From Scytalidium lignicola (Eukaryota > Ascomycota > Leotiomycetes): DNA of 60,460 nt. The stretch is from contig NCSJ02000264.1 in the NCBI GenBank assembly GCA_002812745.2, forward strand, positions 1-60,460, read 5' to 3'. Each line of letters opens with the position of its first letter. The first letter of the stretch is position 1. Shown piece after piece: positions 32,963-45,400 of this stretch. The notes under the pieces were generated by a model. The model was not told where the DNA came from. It saw only the letters and a program-made list of their open reading frames with translations, and ran no database searches. The position numbers and the translations under genes were made by a program.

Positions 32963-35323
32963 ATGGTATTTACTCCTCCATCATGGGTGCCGGATTTCCC
33001 GTTTGGTAAGTACCTATTATTCTTGCAGGTTGCAGTCGTAAGGTAGCTCTCCATTAGCATCTGGACATTTTGCTGATTGTTGACATGAGCAGAACTCCCA
33101 GATTCGATATCAATCAGTGAATTCGTGCACACTGAGACATATGGGAGGCGTCCTTACAAATATTCTCGAAATCCATTCACATGTGGCCTTACCGGCAAGA
33201 CATACACCAATGCAGAGACGTCTGAAAACATAGAGTATGTAGCACGTGGACTGGCAAAGGAGGTAGGGTGGAGCCCCAATGACGGTACGGAATGGGACAA
33301 AGTTGTTTGCGTTTTTTCATTGAATACGGTAGGTTTAATGCCAAAGATACTCTCCTATAAGGAGACTGAAAATCAAATGTTAATTTGAACTCTAGATTGA
33401 TTATATGCCATTGCTATACTCTGTCCATAGACTATCTGGAATTGTGTCTCCTGCAAATGCGGTATATTCGGCTTCAGAGCTTGAATACCAACTTAAATCC
33501 TCAAAAGCAAAGGCATTAGTCACCGTAAGTGTTAAGATTCACAATGATAGTACTCAGTTTAACAATTTGTCAGTGTATACCTTTGCTTGAAACTGCTATA
33601 GAAGCAGCCAAAGCAGCAGGAATTCCTCCCAACAGAATATTTATCTTAGAAATGGCTAAACAGTTTTCTGGAGATAAGCTGGTTCCATTTAAATCAGTGA
33701 CTGAATTAATGGAAGTAGGCCGTAAACTCCCAGAATTAGAACCTTTAAGGTGGGAGAGAGGCCGGGGAAGGAAACAGACGGCCTATTTATCGTATTCAAG
33801 TGGCACATCAGGATTCCCTGTAAGTTGTACTAATTATGATATCATCGAGATTCGATCTATAAGAGCTGAAACCGTCATCAAAAGATCGTAAACTGAGATC
33901 TGAAATGAAAACGAACTGACATTTCGATGCATTTAGAAAGGAGTGATGATTTCTCATTACAACGTCATCGCAAACATTCTTCAATTTGCGACATATGACA
34001 CTCCGTTCAGATCAAAGAAGGCTGAAAACAAGAGAGCAGAGGTATCACTCGCACTTCTGCCTTTCAGTCACATATATGGGTTGTCTGTCATTGGAAGTCA
34101 AGGGCCATATCAGGGAGACGAACTCGTTGTGCTACCCAAGTTCGAAATGAAGTCTTTTCTTACGACTATTGCAACATTTAAGGCCAATAATTTGTTTATT
34201 GTGAGTTAGCTCTATAAACTAACAAGATCATACTACATATCTGCATATATCAAAAATCCATGGCCCTTTTCTGCTTCTACAGCTCACGTATAACAAGGGG
34301 TTTCATAATTTGCTGTTGAATCGTAGCTCTCAACTGACATGGGCTAGGTACCACCAATTATCATTGCGATGTTGAATAATAAATCTTTACTGACCGAATT
34401 CGACCTCAGCAATGTTACTGGTATCCTTAGTGGTGCTGCGCCACTAGGGGAGGAGACAATTCGGGATCTTCAAATGCAGTTTCCATCCTGGATTATTCGC
34501 CAAGGTTACGGTAAGTACGCCATCAACCACTATTAGTTCACGGAACATTTGGAAGAAAAGTATGAGCAAAACTTTTACTAATCTGAGCAGGCCTGACCGA
34601 ACTCAGCCCAACAGTGACTATTGGTAATCAGCTTGATATCTGGGGCGCATCCTGTGGGTGTCTATTGCCTCGCTCAAAGGCCAAGCTCATAAACATGGAA
34701 GGTGTAGAGCTTACAGGTTATGATGAGCCAGGGGAGCTTGTTGTACAATCCCCATCGCTTTGTCTAGGTTATTTTGAGAACGATAAGGCAAATGAGGAAA
34801 CTTTCATTACAGACACTGATGGAACCCGATGGATGCGTACAGGTGATGAAGCAGTTTTCCGGAAGGCACCGTCTGGACATGAACATATTTTCATAACTGA
34901 TCGGATTAAGGAACTGATCAAAGTTAAGGTATACCGTTCATCACATGAGTCCCAGTGCAATGTTTATGATTGTTGACAAACTATTAGGGTATCCAAGTTG
35001 CGCCTGCCGAACTAGAGGCACACATTCTTACCCACCCATCGGTTGCAGATGTGGCCGTGATTGCTGTCCCTGATCATGACGCAGGTGAAGTACCAAAGGC
35101 ATTCATTGTCAAAGCCTCATCAGTTGGCCTTGAGGAGAATGACAGGATGGTAGCTCGAGTTATTGCCAGACATGTTGAAAAGCATAAAGCGAGGCATAAG
35201 TGGCTTAGAGGTGGTATTGAGTTTGTTGATGTCATTCCTAAGAGTCCCAGTGGTAAGATATTGCGGAGACTGTTGCGTGATCAGGACAGAGCAGCTAGGA
35301 AGGCCAGCGGTGCTAAGTTATAG
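32963..35323 (+). CDS. Acyl-CoA / 4-coumarate-CoA ligase-like enzyme, likely peroxisomal
   Basis: Activates a carboxylic acid to an acyl-AMP and then a CoA thioester. Model: join(32963..33005, 33093..33328, 33396..33524, 33574..33819, 33937..34200, 34348..34510, 34591..34928, 34988..35323), 584 aa; eight exons with all phases closing. The ANL-superfamily signatures are in order: AMP-binding P-loop YSSGTSGFPKGV split by an intron at residue 218/219, GYGLTE at about 359-364, RTGDEA, the hinge DRIKELIKVKG, and the catalytic-Lys motif PKSPSGKILRR. The C-terminus is A-K-L, a PTS1-type signal, so peroxisomal import is expected. Fungal relatives include 4CL-like and fatty-acid ligases; the substrate cannot be read from sequence. 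It is isolated, with no PKS, NRPS or P450 nearby. The 43-nt first exon (MVFTPPSWVPDFPF) was chosen for its ATG and matching phase. Confidence 0.93.
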
Positions 35324-36755
35324 ACAGTTACATATATCGTGTTTAACCTGATGTATTTTTGCACACTTTAATAAACCTATACAGTTCCAAGGTATCACGT
35401 GGTTAGTTACTAGTCCATAGTTCCAGATTCTCCTAATTTTAAACGGAACTGTATTAGCGTCATTGAAGCTGAAAGATTAAGTGATGATGGGACGACTGGA
35501 TTGTTCACATCTTCCGTTAACTACCTATCACTACCCATATAATTCCATCATTGAAACACACATTCATCCCCAAGCTTCCACCAGCAATAGCAATTGTTAA
35601 AAGATCAGAGCTTCCCACGTCAACAGAACAGCATCCTGGTATAGAGTTTAGAAGCCAGTTGTAGGGTAAATCAGCAACAGCCAATCACTCTCAACGATCA
35701 CCGTTGAGGGTGATACTCCGACTGAATTCAACTAAACCCGCCAAACTGCATTCTCCACTCTTCATTGAACTCTCTAATAAGCTTCTCTATAAGAAACGCG
35801 CAAGAGATCTAAAAACAAGGGCGACTATAAGAAGGAAAAAAGCAGCACTTCTTAAAAAACCTAGACCTAGTTGTCACCACTCAAAGAGAGTGTTACAGTA
35901 GAAGCCACAAAAGCGATGTTTCCACATGATCTCAGTATGACTCCCAAGATTTGCCAAGAATTCAAGAATTTGCACCTTCTAACAACAGCGCAGAGTACAG
36001 ACAGTTCCACTGGGGTATAGATCATGTGATGAGAAACGTGGTCAATACAAAAGAAAGAGCTTAAAATATTCTCCCCCGGTAAGTTTGATTAATTAAAGGC
36101 ACTTGCCGAATGCTGATCAAGTCTTGCATTATAGCAGGATACAGCCAAGCAAGTCAAGAGCATACATCGAAATTCTAAATCGTAAAATTGTTTGAGCAGA
36201 CAATTCCTTCCAAATTAGATGGAACCATCAGATCTGGGCCTTTCAGCCAAAAAAGGTTTGACAAAACCTAGGAAGTGTACAAAGATTCAATGCAGATATA
36301 CCAAGGAGCTGGAAAACAAACATCAGGGGGCAATAACTGCAAGCGGGGTAAGATGTCATTGGGCCTAGCCAAGCCATTTTGGCCGACGATGTCATTTGTA
36401 TCTACATAATTTCACTTGGAAAGACTCGCTGCAATTGTCAATCAAGACAATTGAAAATTGAAACTGAGCCTATACGTTTTCGAAAAAAAAAAAGTAGCTA
36501 GTGAGGGGCAATTTTGGAGGGGTTGGAGGGGCAAGGAGGGGTTTGATGTTTGCATCGTTTGCCAAGCATTTTTGTCATCACTGGGGGGAAAAAAGTTGCC
36601 TCTTGTGGATTATCAAGCATTCGAGTCGCAAGACCTTATAAGGTACCTTCGAGTATTCTATTTCAGCGGAATCATTAGAACCCATAAGCATTAATTCTAC
36701 CAAGTTATTCCACAATACTCTTACGCGTAGTGACTCCCTAATATACTAATCAACT
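35324..36755. other. Intergenic region, nothing recognised
   Basis: Carries the 3' end of the ligase gene and the promoter of the Sqt1 gene. I see no gene, repeat or RNA in it. Confidence 0.6.
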
Positions 36756-38273
36756 ATGTCGGCGCATCAACCCCACGATGAGGAAGATCCACATGGGGAC
36801 GACGACGAGCCTGCTATGCTAGACTCCGACGAAGCTGCAGAGGTTGTTGAAGATGATGAAGATGCAGCAATGGACTCTGGAGATGAATACGAAGGTGACG
36901 ATGAGATCATGCAAGAAATCCAACTACAGAACGACTCCTCGGCCCATTTTGACCTACACAAGGACAGCATATTCAGTATAGCACAACATCCAATCCACCC
37001 GAATATTGTGGCAACAGGAGGAAGTGAAGGGGAAGATGCTGGTGGAATTGGATACATATTTGATTCAACTCCCGAAGCATCACCCGTATTGCCAGCTTCT
37101 TACCAATCCGCACCCGAAGAACCGCGAGAACGCAAGTCATTAGAACCAATATTTAAGCTGGAGGGGCATACGGATTCTATAAATGCTCTTACCTTCACAC
37201 TACCCAATGGCGATTTCCTGTTATCGGGAGGCCTGGATGGGAAATTACGTGCATATGCTCCTAAGGGGCAGACGTGGCAATTCCTAGCCGAGGCTCAGGA
37301 GGTGGAAGAAATCAACTGGTTGAGCCCCTGTCCCAACCCTACATACCCAAACACGGTGGCTCTTGGTGCCAATGATGGTTCAGTGTGGGTCTACACTGTT
37401 GATGCTTCCTCTAAGGATGCACCGTTACAGATCGTACAGTCGTATTTCCTCCACGGAGAATCTTGCACTGCGGGGACTTGGTCTCCTGATGGGAAATTTT
37501 TAGCCACGGTTAGTGAGGATGGGAGTTTATACGTTTGGGATATTTTTGGGGAGGCTGCTGCTGCGGGATTGACGCAAGGGGAGGGCGGTACATACGTGGT
37601 TGGCTTAACGGCTTTGGATCAACGGTTCGCTGTGGAAGGAGGTCTATTCAGCGTTAGCATCGCCCCTTCGGGAGCATTTGTGGCAGTTGGAGGAGCAGGC
37701 GGTGCAATTAATATCGTTGGATTACCACGACTAGGTGCAGAACCTTCAACCGCTGGAGGTCGTGGAGCAGCATCGAAAGCCAAGGGTGGCAAGCAGGCCG
37801 GTGGGAAAGCGGCTTCTGGAGCTTCTGCTGGCCAAGCAGGGCAAATCCTAGCAAGTCTTCAAGCTCAGGGTGACGGAATTGAGACTATAGCATTTGCAGC
37901 TCCGCCGTTGACACTTATGGCAGCTGGGAGTGTCGATGGAAGCATTGCTCTCTTCGATACAGCGCACCGATTCGCAGTTCGTCGACATATCAAAGAGGCA
38001 CATGAAGATTTTACCGTAGTAAAGGTAGAATTCGCCAAGAATAGAGCTGGTTCATGGTTATTAACAAGTTGCGGCATGGATGGAGTTGTTCGAAGATGGG
38101 ATACCCGTGGTGGAACCGGCATTGCAAACTCAGGCTTCATTAAGGAGTGGAAAGGTCATAGAGGTGATGGTGAAGGTGGTGGCGTACTCGGTTTTGTCCA
38201 AGGAAATGGTGAGAGAATTGTTACGGCGGGCGATGATGGGATATCATTGGTCTTTGAGGCGCCTATTGCATGA
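36756..38273 (+). CDS. SQT1: Ribosome assembly WD40 protein Sqt1 (uL16 chaperone)
   Basis: Sqt1 binds nascent uL16 (Rpl10) in the cytoplasm and delivers it to the 60S subunit. The single exon encodes 505 aa. Residues 1-60 are strongly acidic (Asp/Glu-rich), as in Sqt1. The rest is a WD40 beta-propeller with visible blades: HPIHPNIVATGGSEG, LEGHTDSINALTF, LLSGGLDGKLRAY, VALGANDGSVWVY, GTWSPDGKFLATVSEDGSLYVW, then VAVGGAGGAINIV, MAAGSVDGSIALFDT, LLTSCGMDGVVRRWDTR and IVTAGDDGISLVFE. A Gly/Ala/Lys-rich insert of about 40 residues (SKAKGGKQAGGKAA) separates two blades and is probably a loop. The human relative is AAMP. The call is firm from blade order plus the acidic start, and no intron is needed. 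Confidence 0.95.
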   Translation: MSAHQPHDEEDPHGDDDEPAMLDSDEAAEVVEDDEDAAMDSGDEYEGDDEIMQEIQLQNDSSAHFDLHKDSIFSIAQHPIHPNIVATGGSEGEDAGGIGYIFDSTPEASPVLPASYQSAPEEPRERKSLEPIFKLEGHTDSINALTFTLPNGDFLLSGGLDGKLRAYAPKGQTWQFLAEAQEVEEINWLSPCPNPTYPNTVALGANDGSVWVYTVDASSKDAPLQIVQSYFLHGESCTAGTWSPDGKFLATVSEDGSLYVWDIFGEAAAAGLTQGEGGTYVVGLTALDQRFAVEGGLFSVSIAPSGAFVAVGGAGGAINIVGLPRLGAEPSTAGGRGAASKAKGGKQAGGKAASGASAGQAGQILASLQAQGDGIETIAFAAPPLTLMAAGSVDGSIALFDTAHRFAVRRHIKEAHEDFTVVKVEFAKNRAGSWLLTSCGMDGVVRRWDTRGGTGIANSGFIKEWKGHRGDGEGGGVLGFVQGNGERIVTAGDDGISLVFEAPIA

Positions 38274-40686
38274 ATTGAGAGCGATTAATGAGTTGAGGCA
38301 GTATTTTCTTGTGACTAGCGGAGTTTTGGAGAAAATTAGAGCAGCCAAATTGAGAAGTCTACAAATATAATCTGATTAGAAAGACCCCTGTGATTATGAT
38401 ACTAAGCTAATAATTCTTTCTATATCTTGCCCAACTCTTGTGACTATACCAACCATATTTCTAAGCTTAGGAGGGTTTGGGTTAGGCATTCGTGCTCTCC
38501 CTCTTTCCAGGTTCTAGGACAAAGCTGAAATGAAACATATAGAAAAGTAGAGCTCAGCAATGGCAATTTTCTTCAAAGAGTAAAGGGCATAGGATAAATC
38601 AATCCCGTAGGTACATTTTGATATAGAGCCGCAGCATAAAGAGGATGTTCTCATTCCATTTTCAATATTCTAATGCTCTCCATTCCATTTCACTATCATA
38701 ATTACTTTAACAGGATCAAGATCTATTTTATTCTAGGATTGAAATTCTCACTCCTTTTGCTTGGTCCTTTTACGTATAAGTAGAGACCGACATGGACAAA
38801 GCTTAAGAGAAAATGAGCTCGAGAAAACCCACAATCGGTCTCCTGTTTAGAATGTCAAACATAACCAACTGTAACTTTCCCTAGTTGAAGGCTGTCCTTG
38901 TTCTTAGCAACAGAACTTCTCAACCCTGTGTTATTGGATATGAATCTTATCAGCCGCATATTAGGCAGTTGTCTCAGCCTTGCCAAGCAGCCTACCAAGA
39001 TCCAATGACTTCAGATCTAAAACCTCCTCCTTCAGCCTTACCTTCCCGACGTAAGCCGTAGAAATAGATGTTCTAGAATCCCTGCCTTTAGGCGCCTACA
39101 GTACAAAGCTTGCCCTTCTGTCCTTCTCTTCTTGCCCCCCCACCTTTGGGCTTTCCTTCCTTCACACCCTCAAGTACCTGTTTCATGCACATCATTGATC
39201 CCGGTTTCAATCATGCGGAATATTGCCTTAGACACATCACTCCTCTTGAGCGAAGACAAATAGGTCATTCCACGATTGTTCGATCGCGCTGATACCACCA
39301 CAGGATAAGAAGGCTCCTTTGTTCTAGAAATATCTACCTCCTCCCCGCCCTGTTTGTTACCTGGGAGGCTCCTGAGGGTGGTCCAATTTTTTTGCCTTGC
39401 AGAACTTGCGAAACAAAGACAAAAATACCTGAATTTATCTCCGGCGATCCGCATTCCAGACCCACATATAGAAGTTTATGGATAAGGCGAATTTGTGTTC
39501 CTTCTTCTTGATGTAGATTTCTACCAGTATTCTACCATACAGACCTTTGCTTTTAGGCTGTCCCGACCCTAAACGTAGCATATCTAAACCTACCGGAACG
39601 CTTTCCCCAGAATCCGCCAGCTGTTTACTGCATAATGTTCAGACTTTGAGACAAATCTGAATCTTGACGCATGCATGACAGTCACACATGTTAGCTGGTT
39701 GCCTTGTTAGTTGCCTCACATGCGGGCCTCAGCCGCACACGAGACAACAACAGACTTGAATATTAAATGCAGTGTAAGTGATATAAATTTCGAAGCATGC
39801 TGATAATTTCATCGTGGACACTTGTCGACCTTGTTGCCAATATAAATTCGTCATTTTCATGTAATTAACCCGGTGCAAATATCGAAGATTGCTATTTCAA
39901 TTGCTGGAGATTCATCGGCTTCTCGCAATCTTCGGGAGGAAAACGAAAAAGGTCTTGGATGATGCAATCCGGAACCCCACTTTGAGTAGCCATTCATTCA
40001 CCGAGCCTTGCATCCTCCCAACAGCAACTCCTCGATGCCTCACGCATGGACAAACCTGTGAGAGAAGTTTGAGCTGCATATTGGATGCCACCATTCCATT
40101 TTAATTGTTCAAAGTACTGTGGTGAAGGGCAGCAAATATTGAACAGCAACTTATGCTGTGCATTGCATTGACCTCTCCTCGCCCGACACCTGTGTATAAA
40201 CCTTGACGAGGCAGCTTTTGCTGTTTCTTTTTGTCATTAGATCCAATCAAGAATTGATCTTCCCCTCATTTTGTTGCCTTATCACCCAATACCACAGTTA
40301 CATGCTGGAGCATTAGTTAGTAGGTTCAATTTCCTGCCCAATTGCAATTGCTTCTTTAAAACGAGACTAGCGGATATCGAGCAAGTCCTCGATACTGGGG
40401 TGACTTATTGAAGTAATTAACTTGGACCTTGGTTATTAGGGGCTGACTGGGAAACCCCTCTTATGTCACATATGGTGCTTTAAATATAATGGTCTTTCAA
40501 GTCTAGTTAGCTATTAAATGGGCTTCATAAAATAGTGTAATCCATGGATTGAAAGATGCCCTTCAAATTTTTAGTATCATCTACTAGTGCCAATAATATG
40601 CTTCTAAAAAGCCCCAAAGAAATAGTCCCTACTAGATTCTTTCATTGTCTCATATAAGAGTGCTAGAGACATCTATAGTCCAGGAA
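38274..40686. other. Intergenic region between convergent genes, nothing recognised
   Basis: A 2.4-kb stretch between the 3' ends of the Sqt1 and amidase genes. The short frames (for example around 39.1-39.4 and 39.9-40.1 kb) show no domain-like pattern. Confidence 0.6.
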
Positions 40687-42417
40687 TTATGACTTAATAA
40701 TGTCACTTAGTTGAGTACGTGGAATAAAGTAAGGGGAGACCTTAGTCCTTGTAAATGTTCGTTGTTCATATGCATAGGCAAAGGAAATCAGAGTCTCTTC
40801 AGACCACATGTCTCCAATAAATGATAGTCCAAACCTAAATCATTGAGTTAGTATATATATAACTTCAAGTAGGATAAAGGTACCATACGGGATATTAGGA
40901 CCAACTTCAACAAGATTCCAGGGATCCGGTGCCACAACTGTAGTGTCAGCTGGGTAGAAGCCCATAGGAACAGTAACAGCCGGAAGTCCAGCTAACGCAG
41001 GAACGGCCCAAGAGAAGTCAGTTGGAAGAATAAGAGCGTCTAAGTCGAAAGTTTCCAAAGCCCCTGTAACGCCTCCCTTACTTCCAAAATAAGACGTAAA
41101 TTGATACGCTTCCCAGAACCGTGGATCCGTATTGTCATAGCCCAGAGAAAGAGCAGCATCCCATATTTTGGTATCTCTTTCTGGATAGTTCTCAGGACCA
41201 AAATTCTTGGTGAAATCTGAAGCATCGGCCAGGTCTCCGATATGGTGTGGATTTGAAGTAAGTTCTGCGAGATATTTTGGAAGATCAGCCACAAAATCAG
41301 CAGAGAGGACTATGGACCAGTTTCCCATAATTGCATTGCAATCGGTGAAGTACTCATCCCAAGCTGTGAAGTTGGCATCAATGACTTCGGCTCCTGCATC
41401 TCGAAGAATTTGGATTGATTCCTCGAAGGCGTCGAGAATTGGCTGACTATAATTTCCAGGGGTCATCGCGTTCCTTGGAACACCAATTCTCGCGCCCCTT
41501 AAAGAAGAGTAGTTCAAGGCAGCGGCGTAATCTGGTGGTGACTCGAATGGCTGGGCCAAAGTATAATTGTCGTTGAGGTCCTTTCCCGCTATTATAGAAA
41601 GGATATGTGCAGCGTCCGTCACTGTTCTCGCCATTGGACCTACCGTATCTTGATGCTCACTAATAGGGATCACAAGATATCTTGAGGTTAGTCCAACGCT
41701 TGGCTTTATTCCCACAAGATTATTGACACTCGCAGGACTTAGAATGCTGCCAGATGTTTCTGTACCAAGGGCAGCCAATGCCAATCCGATCGAACTTCCC
41801 ACTCCACTACCTGATGAACTTCCACTAGGATCCATATTTGGATAATAAGCTCCTCTCACCTGGCCACCACGGGCGCTCCAACCATTAGAGCTATTTTTAG
41901 ATCTGAAATTGGCCCATTGAGACATGCTTGATTTCCCAAGCAAAATAATACCAGCTTTACGTAGCTTGGAAGCTACTGTAGCATCAGAAGACACGGTAGC
42001 CCCTATTAAGGAGAAAGATCCAGCAGTATTGTTCATCAAGTCCATTGTGGCAATATTATCCTTAATCAAAAGAGGAATGCCATGAAGTGGACTTCGAACA
42101 AGTCCGCTGGTTCTCTCAGAATCCAGAGTAGCAGCAATGGATAAGGCATCAGGATTTATCTCTGTCACGGCATAGAGAATTGAATTTGATTCTTTTATGC
42201 GGTGGATATAAGCCTAGTTAATTAGAATCCATTTGTGTGCAACCTGAAATAGAACTTGCCGTTGTGAGATCAACACTTGTCCATGCACCGCTTTCTAGCC
42301 CGGCTACAAGTTGCTCAGCCGTAGCCTCAAGGAGATCTGGGTATGACGGATGAGTTTCTGTAAAATCTTTAGATAGTGAACTCTTTTGCTATCGTTCTCT
42401 GACACACTGTTTGTCAT
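40687..42417 (-). CDS. Amidase (amidase-signature family), with a GC-AG intron
   Basis: Hydrolyses a carboxylic amide; the substrate is unknown. Model: complement(join(40687..40834, 40889..42213, 42260..42357, 42408..42417)), 526 aa. The Ser-Ser-Lys catalytic set is visible: K87 in PLLIKDN, the cis-Ser within GSSSGSG (168-170), and nucleophile S192 in GTETSGSI. The end (FGLSFIGDMWSEETLI) is recovered only with the GTATGG donor at 40888; the nearby GTACCT site shifts the frame. The intron at 42214-42259 has a GC donor (GCAAGT) and a CTAG acceptor and is needed to join SVDLTT to AYIHRI. The first exon is just 10 nt and is the weakest part; a hydrophobic frame upstream (about 42430-42490) could be an alternative N-terminus. 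The catalytic core lies on the large exon, and the long frame beginning with GTG at 42168 is not the start. Confidence 0.88.
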
Positions 42418-45400
42418 TCGAGTAAACCAGACCACAACTGCAATCACGAAGGTAAAGGTCCAGCCTATTATTTTCCTAAATGAAAATGCAGCCGGAAGAG
42501 CTGGAGTACTCTCTTTAACCTTGCCATCAGGCAAAGCTTCTGCGTTTGTTTTCAACAATTCGTTGTTTTTCGCTTTGATTCCCAGGTGTGATCCTCTTTA
42601 TCGGTTAATTAGGAGAATCAAACATACACGAGTACTGTAAAATAAACCCTTTGATTTCGGCACGTTTTACACCAACAAATCACAAATATCACTTACCGTG
42701 GGCGAGCCGTCATATTAGACCCCCTGCATCTACAAGAGCAGGATGTAAGATTCGACTGTCGAACAAAAAGGTGTTAATCAGATTCGGGCGTCAGATAAAT
42801 TATATTTAACTAAATAGCTAGAAGGGAGCGCAATATTAAACTCTGTCACTAAACTGAGAAGAAAAAAAGATCAAGCAAATATTCATCTTTACGAAACGCT
42901 AGAAGTAGCCTCCGTTGCATAGCTCATTTCTTAAAGAGGAAGCTCGTTAATAGATAGCTTCGTCTTCTAGGTAGGTCTTCCATTTCCCACAATATATACG
43001 CATGTCACTGATCAATCCAGAAATTTTTTTCCCCAGATAACCAGAATAGGAGAACAGATGTCCAATCTAGAAATCGTTATAGAAAAGTCCAGCTCAAAGC
43101 AGCTTGCACGTGACATCGGGTGGGTTCACCGGATTGAGACCACAGACCGCCAAAAATAGGAATAGAGAACATAAGAAAATTTCCATTTCTCCACAGTTGA
43201 TTAATGAACATATTTCTATTAAAATCTAGATTTGAGGATATCCAGTCGGTATTTGCATGTAAGTTTAGGAACAAACTGGAGTGCAGCAAAGAGCAAAAAA
43301 GGTCTAACAGAATGCGTTACAGGCAGGGAGCTATATGTTCCGGAGTGCATCAGAAGCCTGCCCTCATGGTTATTATCAGAGGATTCATCATAACCAATGA
43401 TGTAACCTGGATAATATCATCTGGCCTACGTTATTAATGCAGTATCGCACAGTACACTTATTTCTCCTTGCTACACTGCTCCCTAGGATCAATATCGTCT
43501 ACCGGTAAAGCAAGGGATGATTTAGGTTCCCCTCCAGCAAGCATCTATTGGTATTATTTTGGTTAGCTTCTTATCTGAGGTTCTTTCCGAATGTGCTTGC
43601 ACAAGTTTGTTAGTGCAATCATGTTTTAATATCATTTAGGCCACTGTGCATCCTCGCAGTGGACTAGACAACGGAGACAATGCTGGTGGAACATGATTCA
43701 AGACACTTGTATTGGAGAGACTTGAAACACACAGCCCCGTATGCTAGGGGATTTTGACATGCTGGCACACTGGGTAGAGATCCTCTTTCTACCGTAGTAA
43801 CACTGACGCGTTGTCTGCCAGGGCGATGAATGATTTCCCTAGCTTCAATTAGGTGAGACATGTCATCCCTCTCCTGAGTGTACAACACACTGAAGGACCC
43901 ATTCACCGATCACTCCGCTATGTGATCTACCAGTTACATCTATTTCATCCACTATTTGGTAAAAGAAGGCAAATAGTCTTCTATAAGAAGCATGATTAAC
44001 CAGGTCATCAATTCCGTGGAGGCAAATATTATAAAACTTGCAATGCCCAAATCCCCACCTTGTCGCTGCCTGACTGTCTTAATATATCCAGTATTACATG
44101 GTACCAGCGTTGTAAGCCGCCCAGCCACGCACACTTATCAGCGGACAAGGAAAGCCAATTATCAGGTACTTCACCATAGTTACCCGCCACCGGATACATG
44201 CAGAAGATGCCAAAGTCCGAAGTTAAGGCCTAGTCCAGCGAACAGGACCGAAAATCCCCCGGCATAGAGAATGTTTGTGGTTGAGGGAAACAGAAATGGG
44301 GGCTTGCTTTCTTGGTCATCACCGCTTTGAAGCCTGTGGGCTAGATCAAAGCGCCCTTCACCGCCTCAGTTTGATAGACAAGTGACTTTGCCTGCTTGTA
44401 GAGATTATTGAGAGCACACGTAGTACTATCGTACACTATCAGGGTATTATGGAGCTTCGTCAAACCGTTTATGTTAGGCAAACTAAGGCGAGTGGTTATT
44501 GTGGCAGCCAAGGCATCTGAGAGTAGAGATCTGTACTGCATGTGAATAAAACTATGCTAACAACACGTGCTCGGGACGCCAAGTGGCCTGCTATAACACG
44601 CGATCGTGAGAGATACTCTAATTATCATAATCTGAAGCTAAGATCGTGATTGACCTAGTACTATTGAAAACACGATACATGGCTCAACTTATAGCAGTAT
44701 AGTGAAAGAGTTTAAAGCAATACAAGGTAGCACTAGATGAAAGTCACTAAACATTTGCTATACACTACAGCAGTAGCAGAGAAGTTCTAAACGTAAATTA
44801 GGGACCACTATTATAAAGGATGATTTCTATATTCAATATCCAATGGCATGATCCCTTAACTCTCACCACTGCTTATTTAGGCCTCAGGCATTGTTGCATA
44901 TGGTAAAGTGCTGGGCTGCAGGTACCTTCTTTCTTAATTACTCGTTGGAATAATGAGCAGTATTCAAAATAGGAGAAAAGGAGATCATTTAATGTATCGA
45001 AAATGGTTTGCATTCAGTTAATACTTATAACATTTATGACGACGGTATTCATACAGTTTGCTCTAAGCCACCATGAATTACGTTTTTGCCACTATCTTGA
45101 CTCGTGCGGTGCGGTGAACATATGAGAATGCATTTGTACTTCCGTACCTTTACACGGAAAAGCCAATCATCAGAAACTGAGGGGCAAAAGAAATGATTGA
45201 TACAATCCGGCACCCGTGGATCACTGCTGGGAAATATTGCCGTGAATCGCCTCCTTAGCACATCCTAGCATGCTTAGCAACGGTGTCTGTTCAATTTAAG
45301 GCGCGAGGTCTGGAACTCGCAAAGTTGTTCTTAACTAGTATTTTAGTTCGGGCTGCCTCGAACCACATATGAAAAGAGAGGATAGTGAATAGGACTGCTG

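Noticed and set aside
40835..40888. Frameshift near the amidase C-terminus
   Set aside because: With the GTATGG donor at 40888 the phase is correct and the family C-terminus is restored, so no frameshift is needed.
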